Assembly (NCBI RefSeq): GCF_037860775.1
Contig: NZ_JBBEWC010000008.1
Coordinates: 62,001-126,000, forward strand
DNA: 64,000 bases
Direction: 5' to 3'
From: Emticicia soli
Lineage (GTDB): Bacteria > Bacteroidota > Bacteroidia > Cytophagales > Spirosomataceae
In this document: in pieces, positions 42,967 through 51,315 of the stretch
Layout: the number at the start of each line of letters is the position of its first letter
How positions within the stretch are numbered: the stretch's first letter is position 1
The notes under the pieces: generated by a model
Told to the model about the DNA's origin: nothing
What the model saw: the letters and a program-made list of their open reading frames with translations, nothing else
Database searches by the model: none
Translations under genes and position numbers: made by a program

Positions 42967-43137
42967 TTTAAGAAACTGTTTGAGTTAATCTTATTGAATT
43001 GAAAAAGTCGTTTTTTATTCAATACTTCGCTTTAAAAATCCTCATTTAGCTCTGCTAAACTCCGGTTTTTAAATCTCGTCTTGAAGTAAAAAACGCTCTT
43101 TTTCATTTTCAAAATTTAACTCAAACAGTTTCTTAAA
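42967..43137. repeat. 171-bp palindromic element with 22-bp perfect terminal arms
   Basis: The termini (42967-42988 and 43116-43137) are perfectly complementary; each contains 'aagaaactgtttgagtta' or its complement. The next ~35 bp of each arm are also complementary with mismatches ('gaaaaagtcgttttttattc' against 'acttcaagac...'). The centre is TTTAGC-TCT-GCTAAA. There is no open frame. It fills the gap between tag and lepB. Confidence 0.85.
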
Positions 43138-43215
43138 TTGAAAAAATAAATTTCCCCATAACTAAACCATTTCTTTGCTTATTTGTCAAAGCCAAGCAAT
43201 CTTATTTAAAAGCTA

Positions 43216-44373
43216 ATGACCGACAAAATACCTACTACCGAACCCCCAAAAACTGCTGTACAGAAACCCAAAAAGAAATCTCCTTTCAGAGAGTGGCTCG
43301 ACTCCGTTGTATTTGCCGTTGTAGCCGCTTCACTTATCCGTTGGTTATTGTTTGAGCCTTACACAATTCCGAGTGGCTCAATGGAAAATAGCTTGCTGAT
43401 AGGTGATTACATTTTTGTAAGTAAATTTCATTATGGTACTCGCACCCCAAAAACTATTCTGCAAGTACCACTCACACACCAGAAAATATGGGGTACTGAA
43501 ATTCCGTCTTTCGTTGATTGGATTCAGTTACCGCAATTTCGTTTACCGGGCTTTACACATGTAAAAAATGGCGATGTGGTGGTGTTCAATTACCCGGGTT
43601 GCCCCGAAAGACCCGATGATTTTGGTGGATTTGATAAATATCCGGTCGATTTACGAACCAACTACATCAAACGTACCATCGGTATTCCGGGCGATGTGGT
43701 CGAAATGAAAGAAGGGCAAACCTTTGTAAACGGTAAAGCGTTTGCGCCTGTACCCGGCTTACAGATGGAGTATGAAATAGAAACCAATACACAGATAAAC
43801 GAAAAGATTTTTGTAAAAAATGGCATTACCGAGTTTGGACAGATGATAAGTGCCGACGACAAAACGCTATATATGGTAAAAGCCACCGAGCAGGCCATAA
43901 AAGATTTAAAAGCCCTCGATTTTGTGAAAAACGTTCGCCCATTGGTGCAAGCGCAGGGCGATACCAGCAATCTGAACAATAATATATTCCCGTATAATTC
44001 TCGCCTGTTCCCATACAATCGTGACAATTTTGTGCTTACTGTGCCGAAAAAAGGCGTTACGATTCAATTAGATGAAAAAAACATTGCCATGTATAAAGGT
44101 ATTATTACAACCTTCGACGGAAACGATGATGCCAAATACATCAACGGGCAGATAGTGCTCAATGGCAAGCCTATTACTTCTTATACTTTTAAGCAGAATT
44201 ACTATTTCATGATGGGCGACAACCGTCATGGCTCCGACGATTCCCGTTTCTGGGGCTTTGTGCCCGAAGACCACGTGGTAGGTAAAGCTGTATTAATCTG
44301 GATGTCTATCGACCAGAACGGTAGTTTCCTGAATAAAATCCGCTGGAATCGTTTGTTTAGTGTTATTAAGTGA
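43216..44373 (+). CDS. lepB: Signal peptidase I
   Basis: 385 residues, larger than E. coli LepB-type minimal enzymes but usual for Bacteroidota. One N-terminal membrane helix (about 30-46) is followed by the catalytic Ser55 in 'PYTIPSGSMENSLLIGD', Lys152 in 'NYIKRTIGIPGDVVEM' and box E 'MMGDNRHGSDDSRFWGFV'. It cleaves signal peptides of exported preproteins at the periplasmic face. The ~120-residue insert between boxes D and E is typical for the phylum. Essential housekeeping gene transcribed alone. Confidence 0.95.
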   Translation: MTDKIPTTEPPKTAVQKPKKKSPFREWLDSVVFAVVAASLIRWLLFEPYTIPSGSMENSLLIGDYIFVSKFHYGTRTPKTILQVPLTHQKIWGTEIPSFVDWIQLPQFRLPGFTHVKNGDVVVFNYPGCPERPDDFGGFDKYPVDLRTNYIKRTIGIPGDVVEMKEGQTFVNGKAFAPVPGLQMEYEIETNTQINEKIFVKNGITEFGQMISADDKTLYMVKATEQAIKDLKALDFVKNVRPLVQAQGDTSNLNNNIFPYNSRLFPYNRDNFVLTVPKKGVTIQLDEKNIAMYKGIITTFDGNDDAKYINGQIVLNGKPITSYTFKQNYYFMMGDNRHGSDDSRFWGFVPEDHVVGKAVLIWMSIDQNGSFLNKIRWNRLFSVIK

Positions 44374-44376
44374 TGA

Positions 44377-44541
44377 GCAGAGGGCAAAGGGGTAAGGGCG
44401 CAGGGTATTGAAAAATGAGGGAAACTTTTATTATTATTAGTTTAAAATTCCCCTCATAAATAGGCTTTGATGCAGTACTTGCTAATATTACTCTATGCTA
44501 TTTCCCCTTGACCCTATGCCCTCTGCCCCATGCCCTCTGCC
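44377..44541. repeat. Inverted G-rich/C-rich repeat around the lepB 3' region
   Basis: The left arm 'gcagagggcaaaggggtaag' (44377-44408) is complementary to the right 'accctatgccctctgcc' repeated twice (44502-44541). The related G-rich stretch at 10410-10450 suggests a dispersed family. No gene inside. Confidence 0.65.
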
Positions 44542-44548
44542 AATTAAA

Positions 44549-45067
44549 TCATTTCGCCCAATCAGGCACTGGTGTTTTAGGATTGAAAAGCTCGGTAACG
44601 TAGTAATCTCGGCGCATAGTTTTGTTACAAGAGTTATCGCCTTCAATAGGATAGATGCACGGCTCATAATGCCCGTTGCCTTCGGTACTCATAATGCTAC
44701 TTGGTGCCTTATTAGGTAAGAGGTCATCACGATGTAGGCGATTCAAAAAGCAATGGCCTAATTCATGAAACACTAATGCCTCACGATTTTGATTGGGGGC
44801 ATTTTCCCAGCATGCCAGATTAATCACAATTTCACGCTGCCCGTTTTTATCGCTGGCAAAGTGCCCGCAAACCTCCCGACTTTCTCTCTCGAATTTCATT
44901 CTAAGATTCTCAGGCACAATCTCAATGTTATGCTTCTTGGCTTCTGCCACAAAAGTAGCCAGAAAAGGCTGTAGTTTAGGGTCTATCTCATAAACCGTTG
45001 GTATTGTCTCTTTCTTGCTACAAGAGAGGCTAATTAGGAGTAGTAATAGTAGAATGGTCTTTTGCAT
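44549..45067 (-). CDS. Putative zinc metalloprotease lipoprotein
   Basis: 172 residues. Lipobox 'ISLSCSKKE' with Cys16. A zinc-protease motif HELGH (101-105) is present in 'REALVFHELGHCFLNRLH', with a further His at 112. The spacing is one residue longer than the metzincin HExxHxxGxxH and lacks its glycine, so the third ligand is uncertain. The rest is short and basic, with 'EIVINLACWENAPNQ' before the active site. Probably an envelope peptidase; target unknown. Confidence 0.7.
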   Translation of the reverse strand: MQKTILLLLLLISLSCSKKETIPTVYEIDPKLQPFLATFVAEAKKHNIEIVPENLRMKFERESREVCGHFASDKNGQREIVINLACWENAPNQNREALVFHELGHCFLNRLHRDDLLPNKAPSSIMSTEGNGHYEPCIYPIEGDNSCNKTMRRDYYVTELFNPKTPVPDWAK

Positions 45068-45089
45068 AATTTTGTATATGTTTTCGAAT

Positions 45090-45292
45090 AAGTAAAGAGA
45101 AAATATTAATTGTTATTAAAACTTTGAACCACAGAGTTGCACTATGTTTTGCACAGAGTTTCTCAGAGTGATTGAAATCTGAATTAAAATAACTCTGTGC
45201 ATCTCCGTGCTTAACCGGGTGTCGGTCGCTCTGCGTAACTCCGTGGTAAAACGGCTCGCTGCGATATTGTTAATTAATTTCGTCTCCGTACT
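45090..45292. repeat. 'accacggag' dispersed repeat, copy E (long form)
   Basis: Outer arm 'aagtaaagagaaaatattaa', then 'gaaccacagagttgcac', ending 'gtaactccgtggtaaaacgg' and 'gcgatattgttaattaattt'. Contains the GC-rich insertion 'gtcggtcgctctgcg' at 45221-45235. It takes up most of the gap 45068-45536; the remaining ~240 bp hold nothing I can name. Confidence 0.8.
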
Positions 45293-45536
45293 TATAAAAA
45301 TATAATTTGAAAAACTCATTTTGAAAAATATATCAAGTGCTATCTCTTACGGTCATAAATAATTATAATTTAAATCCGATTAAATACTACTTTTCTATCT
45401 TAACGTCATCGAGTAAGGTTAAATAAAAATGTTTTATGGTGTACAACCTCTTCAAACTTTCCGCTGTCAATGAGCAAAATGAAGTGCTGAACAGCTCTTC
45501 TCTTACATAATCAATTTATAAACAAATTTGCTCTTT

Positions 45537-46385
45537 ATGAAGTATGTATTTTGTATTATCGCATTTTTTTTATTTAAAATTGTCTCTGCTCAATCTTTTT
45601 CAGCAAATCCTTATACTGTTACGCTTCCTAATGTAAGCACTAATCAGCAAAATACCTTGTCTACTCAGCAGCCTGGTAGTTTAGTTTATAATTCTGAACA
45701 AAGTTCTGTTAACTATTTTAATGGTTATAATTGGAAGTCTCTCAGTAGTGGGCAGTATCCTAATACAAAGTATTTTACCTTACCTATGCATCTCACAACA
45801 AACAATGAGTTCGAGTGGATTGTACCTGCTAATGTCAATAAAATATTTGTAGAATTGTATAGTGGCGGAGGTTGTGGGTTTGATTCAGGTGGGGGGTGCG
45901 GTGGCAACTATGGTATTGTTACGGTTCCGGTTGTATCCGGACAGTTAGTGCGCTTTAAAGTAGGAGAAGGTTGTAGTAGGTTATATAATTCTAATTCAGG
46001 GGAAGCGAGTTATGTAAATGTAAACGACAATTATTTTACTGTATTAGGTGGCAATAGTTTCAATTTAACCAGTTATGCTTCACCATTCACTCTTAATATA
46101 CCTAATGCTGAGGGTTTTGCTATTGCAGGCTCAAGCGGCACTTCAACAAAGGTGACTTATGCATATGATGGTACTGATGGCTATAAAATTTTTGAATATG
46201 GTAATGGAGGAAGTGCTCCATTCTATAATAATGGAGGGAAAGGCTCTAATGCAGTTAATAAGATAAATGCAGGAGGTAGTGCTTATGGAGCTACTTATGG
46301 AGGATTCCCAGGTGGTGGCGGCGGTGCTGTTGGGGGCGGCGGAAGTGTGAGAGGAGGAGACGGGCTGGTTATACTCCATTGGTAA
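45537..46385 (+). CDS. Secreted glycine-rich protein
   Basis: 282 residues from ATG 45537; three codons upstream begin with TTG. Signal peptide 'KYVFCIIAFFLFKIVSAQS' (cleaved after SA/AQ). The segment 'PGSLVYNSEQSSVNYFNGYNWKSLS' is the 'LVYNT...YWNGS.W' motif of Bacteroidota phage-tail-like or surface proteins. From ~95 the protein is Gly-rich ('SGGGCGFDSGGGCGGNYG'), ending 'GGGGAVGGGGSVRGGDGLV', like PGRS/adhesin-type glycine-rich domains. It is likely an exported surface or appendage protein. A terminator follows. Confidence 0.72.
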   Translation: MKYVFCIIAFFLFKIVSAQSFSANPYTVTLPNVSTNQQNTLSTQQPGSLVYNSEQSSVNYFNGYNWKSLSSGQYPNTKYFTLPMHLTTNNEFEWIVPANVNKIFVELYSGGGCGFDSGGGCGGNYGIVTVPVVSGQLVRFKVGEGCSRLYNSNSGEASYVNVNDNYFTVLGGNSFNLTSYASPFTLNIPNAEGFAIAGSSGTSTKVTYAYDGTDGYKIFEYGNGGSAPFYNNGGKGSNAVNKINAGGSAYGATYGGFPGGGGGAVGGGGSVRGGDGLVILHW

Positions 46386-46514
46386 TCAGTTTTGCATATT
46401 ATTGTATGTAAATTTACAAGAAAGCATAGCTGCGAATATAAGTAAGTGGTCTGACCCTAAATTTCCCCAATCAATTATCCGTTAGGTAAATAAGCAACAT
46501 TTTCCAGCCAAAAC

Positions 46515-46552
46515 ACTATGCCGTGTGCCCTAAGTCCACGGCATAGTTCTTT
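46515..46552. terminator. Terminator between convergent genes
   Basis: ACTATGCCGTG pairs perfectly with CACGGCATAGT (11 bp, 11-nt loop), followed by 'tcttttc'. Confidence 0.85.
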
Positions 46553-46564
46553 TCCCTCCGCCAC

Positions 46565-47269
46565 TTACTCCACACCCTCTTGCTTAAAACTATACAAAAA
46601 CGGAGCTTTATGTGCCTTGCCCGAATATTGTTTGTCGTGGCGTTGCAGAAAATTAAGGCTTAACATTTTACGCTGAAAAGTAGTGCGGCGTAGTTTTTCG
46701 CCTAATATGGCCTCATAAACTTTTTGTAGCTCGTTCATGGTAAATAGGGGCGGTAACAAATTTACACCTACCAGTTTGCGTTCAAGGTTATCACGTAGGG
46801 TTTGCAAAGCTTTTTCTACAATCTGCTGGTGGTCTTGCATCAGCGGCGGTAGTTTATCAAGTGCATACCAATCGCAAGAGTCCGATAAAGCATCGGGCGT
46901 TGGCACTACCTTATCATAATTTATTAGGGCATAATAAGCAATAGAAATAAATCGGTCGAGCATCCAATGATTCTCAGCTACATCGTGCCCGTTGGCTTCC
47001 AGAATAGTTTTCATTACCCCAGGCTGAAAACGTGCCACATCGCCGAACGTATAAAACTGCTCAAGATAGATATTATCAAGCCCTGTGCGTTCTTTCAAAC
47101 CTCTTCTTACGGCCGTGTTCAGGTCTTCGTCTAGTCTCACAAAACCACCGGGGAGCGCAAAAAAACCTGTATTATGGTATTTCATAATAAGTATTTTGAG
47201 CTTGTTGCCCGAAAAACCAAAAATGACTGAATCGTAAGCAATATGAGATAAATATTCCTTTACTTCCAC
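46565..47269 (-). CDS. Nudix-domain transcriptional regulator (NrtR/AraR-like)
   Basis: 234 residues: an N-terminal Nudix fold (about 10-150) and a C-terminal winged helix (about 160-225, 'LFTMNELQKVYEAILGEKL', 'TTFQRKMLSLNFLQ'). The Nudix box is degenerate ('GGFVRLDEDLNTAVRRGLKE', lacking the second catalytic Glu), typical of NrtR-family repressors that bind rather than hydrolyse a ligand. It is divergent from the carboxylesterase run, with two inverted repeats between. It probably senses a sugar, ADP-ribose or a pathway metabolite and controls the neighbouring catabolic genes. TATATTTG on the minus strand (47298-47305) is a likely -7. Confidence 0.88.
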   Translation of the reverse strand: MEVKEYLSHIAYDSVIFGFSGNKLKILIMKYHNTGFFALPGGFVRLDEDLNTAVRRGLKERTGLDNIYLEQFYTFGDVARFQPGVMKTILEANGHDVAENHWMLDRFISIAYYALINYDKVVPTPDALSDSCDWYALDKLPPLMQDHQQIVEKALQTLRDNLERKLVGVNLLPPLFTMNELQKVYEAILGEKLRRTTFQRKMLSLNFLQRHDKQYSGKAHKAPFLYSFKQEGVE

Positions 47270-47315
47270 GAGGCTGAGGGGTGTTTTTAATTTTTTGCAA
47301 ATATAAATTTTTCAA

Positions 47316-47372
47316 AAATAAGTATGATTATTTCAAAAAACCAATTATTATTGTCACAAAATGAGACAATAA
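47316..47372. promoter_or_regulatory. Two inverted repeats in the divergent regulator/esterase promoter
   Basis: TTATTGTC-N9-GACAATAA (47348-47372) is a perfect 8-bp inverted repeat, 20 bp before the esterase ATG. AAATAA-N6-TTATTT (47316-47333) lies beside it. This position between a Nudix regulator and its likely targets suggests operators. Confidence 0.55.
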
Positions 47373-47391
47373 CTAAATTTTATCAAAAAAA

Positions 47392-49029
47392 ATGAGAAAA
47401 ATATGCTATTTCGTTAGCCTATTTCTACTATCCAACATGATAGCAAATGCGCAGGGAAACAATAGCTTTGCCGTACAAACCACTATCGAAAACGGTGTAA
47501 TAGAAGGAAACTATGATACTAAATCGGGAATTCAGACCTATTTTGGCGTACCATTTGCCAAACCACCGGTAGGAAACCTAAGATGGAAAGCCCCTCAACC
47601 CCTTGAAAACTGGAAAGGTGTAAAAGAAACCAAGAAATTTTCGGCAAGGCCGATGCAAACCGTAGTTTTTGGCGATATGAACTCCCGCTCAGAGGGCGTA
47701 AGCGAAGATTGCCTTTACCTGAACGTATGGACGCCTGCCAAACGTAATACCAAAGATTTACCAGTATTGGTTTACTTTTTTGGTGGTGGTTTTGTAGCCG
47801 GCGATGCCTCAGAGCCTCGTTATGATGGCGAAGCAATGGCCAAAAAAGGCATTGTAGCTGTAACAGTAAACTACCGTTTAAATATATTTGGCTTTTTTGC
47901 GCACCCTGAGCTAAGCGCCGAAGCACCTTATAAAGCATCAGGCAACTATGGCTTGCTTGACCAGGCTGCTGCCTTGAAATGGGTGCAAAAAAATATTGCT
48001 GCCTTTGGCGGAGACCCTAAAAAAGTAACTATCGCAGGTGAGTCGGCAGGTTCAATCTCGGTAAGTGCACAAATGGCATCGCCTTTATCAAGAGGTTTAA
48101 TTGCCGGAGCAATCGGCGAAAGTGGTGCAGGTATCAACCCAACTTTAGCGCCTGTGCCATTGGCTGAAGCTGAGAAAGTAGGAGCAGAGTTTGCAAAAAA
48201 TGCGGGCTACCCAACATTGGCGCAATTAAGAAAACTAAGTACTCGTGAAGTGTACGAGATTTATAACGAGTCGAAAAGATTTGGTTTCCCGACAGTTATC
48301 GACGGATATTTCTATCCTAAAACTATTGCGCAAATCTTTGCTGCCAAAGAGCAAGCGCAAGTGCCTTTATTGTTAGGTTGGAACTCGGCCGAAATTCCGG
48401 GGCAGGCTTTTATGTTCGGTCAGCCTTACAAAGACGAAGCCTACATTGCACGTGTGAAAAAAGAATACCCGAATGATTTTGAAGAAGTATTGAAACTGTA
48501 TCCGCACGGTTCAGAAAAAGAAATTGAGTTGTCGGCTACCGCTTTGGCCTCTGACCGTTTTATTTCTTACAGCACCTGGAAATGGTTTGATTTACACCGT
48601 AACAACAGCTCGCAACCTGTGTACCGCTATTTGTACAGCAAACTACGCCCGGGCTTGGTTGACCAAACTATGGCATCTGGCCTGGCAGGTGGTACTGTTA
48701 AAAAAGATGGCAATACGCCTAAAGCACCAGAGCCTGTTGGTGCGCCGCACGCCTGCGAAATTGAGTATTGCATGGGCAACCTGCACTTGGTTAAGGAGTA
48801 TGCATGGACAGCCGACGACTACAAAGTATCAGAAACTATGATGAACTATTTTGCTAATTTTATCAAAACCGGAAATCCGAATGGGGCGAAGTTACCTGAG
48901 TGGCCAGCAGCCAAAGCAGGTGACGCAACCCCTCCGGTGATGATACTGAACACGGAATCGAAAGCAGAAAACGCCAAAGACGACGCCCGCTATCTGTTTC
49001 TGGACAAAGCATATGGTAACAACAAATAA
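47392..49029 (+). CDS. Secreted type B carboxylesterase
   Basis: 545 residues. Signal peptide to ~Ala20 ('LLSNMIANAQG'). Alpha/beta hydrolase of the cholinesterase/PnbA family: 'GVPFAKPPVGNLRWKAPQP', 'EDCLYLNVWTP', oxyanion 'FFGGGFVAGDA', nucleophile Ser218 in 'TIAGESAGSISV' and the late His in 'VGAPHACEIEYCMGN'. It hydrolyses carboxylic esters in the periplasm or outside the cell. First gene of a run with a second esterase, a large hydrolase and a carboxylate transporter, suggesting release of an acid from an ester. Confidence 0.92.
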   Translation: MRKICYFVSLFLLSNMIANAQGNNSFAVQTTIENGVIEGNYDTKSGIQTYFGVPFAKPPVGNLRWKAPQPLENWKGVKETKKFSARPMQTVVFGDMNSRSEGVSEDCLYLNVWTPAKRNTKDLPVLVYFFGGGFVAGDASEPRYDGEAMAKKGIVAVTVNYRLNIFGFFAHPELSAEAPYKASGNYGLLDQAAALKWVQKNIAAFGGDPKKVTIAGESAGSISVSAQMASPLSRGLIAGAIGESGAGINPTLAPVPLAEAEKVGAEFAKNAGYPTLAQLRKLSTREVYEIYNESKRFGFPTVIDGYFYPKTIAQIFAAKEQAQVPLLLGWNSAEIPGQAFMFGQPYKDEAYIARVKKEYPNDFEEVLKLYPHGSEKEIELSATALASDRFISYSTWKWFDLHRNNSSQPVYRYLYSKLRPGLVDQTMASGLAGGTVKKDGNTPKAPEPVGAPHACEIEYCMGNLHLVKEYAWTADDYKVSETMMNYFANFIKTGNPNGAKLPEWPAAKAGDATPPVMILNTESKAENAKDDARYLFLDKAYGNNK

Positions 49030-49032
49030 ATG

Positions 49033-49172
49033 AGTGATGTCTGAACTTTGATTTACCTGATTTTATGATTAAACTGATTTTGTTAAATTAATTACTTAAG
49101 ACTCTTTATGAGCAAAAAGTAAGTTCAGTGAAATCAGAGTAATCAGGTAAATCAAAGTTCAGATAAAATAAT
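49033..49172. repeat. ~140-bp dispersed inverted repeat, copy 2
   Basis: Starts 4 bp after the esterase stop codon. Arms 'ctgaactttgatttacctga' and 'aatcaggtaaatcaaagttc' match copy 1 at 6453-6598, where the repeat also follows a stop codon directly. Its middle is unrelated to that of copy 1. It could terminate or attenuate transcription into the second esterase. Confidence 0.85.
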
Positions 49173-49212
49173 CACAAATCTCTTCTTTCATCCAATATCT
49201 ATCCTTTAAGCA

Positions 49213-50814
49213 ATGAAAAAAATTATCGTATCGCTGTTGGCGTTTTGCTTTGCAGCAGGTGCTTCGGCACAATTACAAACCGGAGAAAACGTAGCCGTAA
49301 CCAATACCGATGCAGGTAAGGTGCGTGGCTATATTCACAACAAAATTTATACCTACAAGGGTATTCCGTATGCTGAGGCTAAACGCTTTGAGTCTCCGCA
49401 AAAACCTAAACCCTGGACAGGCGTTCGTAGCTCTTTAAGCTATGGCCCTGTTGCTCCGCTTATGACCCCGACCACAAGCGTGCAAGACGAATCAGAATTT
49501 GTATTTCACCACGATTGGGGCTTTACAAGCGAAGATTGTATGCGCCTGAACGTATGGACGCCGGGTATCAGCGACGGTAAAAAACGCCCTGTATTATTCT
49601 GGATTCACGGCGGTGGTTTTACTGCGGGTTCATCGCAGGAATTACCCTCTTATGATGGCGAGAATCTGGCTAAAAAAGGCGATGTAGTTGTTGTTTCTAT
49701 CAATCACCGCCTCAATATTCTGGGTTATCTTGATTTATCAGCTTATGGCGATAAATTCAAACAATCGGCTAACCTAAGTATTGTTGACATGGTTGCGGCT
49801 CTTGAGTGGGTAAAAGCCAATGTTGCCAACTTTGGTGGAGACCCTAACAACGTAACTATTTTCGGCCAATCGGGTGGTGGTGCAAAAGTAAATACACTTA
49901 TGGCTACCCCATCGGCTAAAGGATTATTTGCCAAGGCTGTCAACCAGAGTGGTGCATTCAGCACAGCACTTCTGGAAAAATCTGATACGCAGTTAATAGG
50001 TGCAGAGGTATTAAAAGCCCTTAACTTACAGCCCAATCAGGTAGATGAGATACAAAAAGTACCTTATGCCGATTTAGTAGCTGCAGGTAACAAAGCACTT
50101 AAAATTGTGGGTGATAAACTAAAAGCAGAAGGCAGAGCAACGGGTGCTTTTGGTGTAAGCTGGGGCCCAAGCCGTGACGGCGAGTTTTTACCTTATCAGT
50201 TTACTGATGCTAAAGCAGTTGAATTATCAAAAAATATTCCGTTGCTGATTGGTACTGTGAAAAACGAATTTATGGCTTCGTTGTTCAGCGGTATGTCGAA
50301 TGCCAGTGCCGAGCAGGTAAACGATTTCTTGAAGAAAAGATACAACACTAAAGCTGATGCTTATATTGCCGCAGCGAAAAAAGCATTTCCGAACGATACA
50401 AAACCAACTGATTTGATGGACATCGATTTGATGTTCCGCCCGGGTGCAGTTGCGCAGGCAAATGCTAAAGCAACAGCAGGCGGTGCACCGGTATATGCCT
50501 ATATGTTTACGTGGCAGTCGCCGGTGATGGATGGTAAATACAAAGCACTACACTGTATGGAATTACCATTTGTGTTTAACAACATTGCCCGTTGCGAAGA
50601 AATGACCGGAGGCGGAAAAGACGCATACGCATTGGCCGACAAAATGAGCCAGGCATGGATAAACTTTGCAAAAACAGGAAACCCAAATGCTAGCGGACTT
50701 CCGAAATGGGAGCCATATACAGTAGAAAAAGGTGCAACTATGTTTTTTGATAACACCAGCACTATTCGTTACCACCACGACAAAGAATTGCTAGAGGTTG
50801 TAGCACAAAAATAA
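49213..50814 (+). CDS. Secreted type B carboxylesterase, paralogue
   Basis: 533 residues with a signal peptide ('KIIVSLLAFCFAAGASAQ'). Same family as the preceding gene but diverged: oxyanion 'WIHGGGFTAGSSQ', nucleophile Ser220 in 'TIFGQSGGGAKVN' (GQSGG instead of GESAG), late His in 'KALHCMELPFVFNN'. GQSGG-type members hydrolyse bulky esters in several bacteria; the natural ester here is unknown. It presumably works with its neighbour on different acyl or alcohol parts of the same substrate class. Confidence 0.9.
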   Translation: MKKIIVSLLAFCFAAGASAQLQTGENVAVTNTDAGKVRGYIHNKIYTYKGIPYAEAKRFESPQKPKPWTGVRSSLSYGPVAPLMTPTTSVQDESEFVFHHDWGFTSEDCMRLNVWTPGISDGKKRPVLFWIHGGGFTAGSSQELPSYDGENLAKKGDVVVVSINHRLNILGYLDLSAYGDKFKQSANLSIVDMVAALEWVKANVANFGGDPNNVTIFGQSGGGAKVNTLMATPSAKGLFAKAVNQSGAFSTALLEKSDTQLIGAEVLKALNLQPNQVDEIQKVPYADLVAAGNKALKIVGDKLKAEGRATGAFGVSWGPSRDGEFLPYQFTDAKAVELSKNIPLLIGTVKNEFMASLFSGMSNASAEQVNDFLKKRYNTKADAYIAAAKKAFPNDTKPTDLMDIDLMFRPGAVAQANAKATAGGAPVYAYMFTWQSPVMDGKYKALHCMELPFVFNNIARCEEMTGGGKDAYALADKMSQAWINFAKTGNPNASGLPKWEPYTVEKGATMFFDNTSTIRYHHDKELLEVVAQK

Positions 50815-51315
50815 AGTTTAGGTAAATGAGCATTGGGTGGTATTGATTTGATGAGCCAGTTGATTTCCCTGTTTATTTAGTGAGGTTTAAACAGGAAATA
50901 TCAGCCTGATTACTGATTCGGTCGATATTACAAAACGAAATACAGGTTCAATCATCCAATAGCTTATTTGCTGATAATTTGTTCGTATTTCAAATGTTTC
51001 ATACGCTTGGTTTTTCAATATTATTGATGGCTGCCTTGGTATAATCCATCAAATAATATTTTGGTTTATTCTATTCAGCAGAATATATTCGCTGATTCAT
51101 TCTTGAATAACTCTCTGCTATATTTTAGCCAGAGAGTTATTTCTTAAAAAGCAATATTCTCTTTTAGCCAATAGAGCATACATATAATTTTACTAAAACA
51201 AAACTAGCTTCACGCCAGGGGTATAAATTATTCTGCATTGAGTAAAATACTCTGAAAAACCGCCTCTCCTTATTTTTGAGGAGAGGTTGGTGTGAGGTGA
51301 AACACTAACCCGACC
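50815..51315. other. 501-bp gap between esterase and Abhydrolase_10 genes
   Basis: No gene. It contains a 12-bp perfect hairpin AATAACTCTCTG/CAGAGAGTTATT (51106-51141), a likely terminator of the esterase pair, and a shorter 'cctctccttatttttgaggagagg' hairpin near 51264-51287 in front of the next gene. Confidence 0.6.
51106..51145 (+). terminator. Hairpin in the gap
   Basis: AATAACTCTCTG and CAGAGAGTTATT, 12-bp perfect stem with a 12-nt loop, then 'tcttaaaa'. Far (290 bp) from the upstream stop codon, so it may instead be an attenuator before the next gene. Confidence 0.55.

Noticed and set aside
44549..45067. Metzincin protease
   Set aside because: Spacing HExxH-x6-H and lack of Gly do not fit HExxHxxGxxH.
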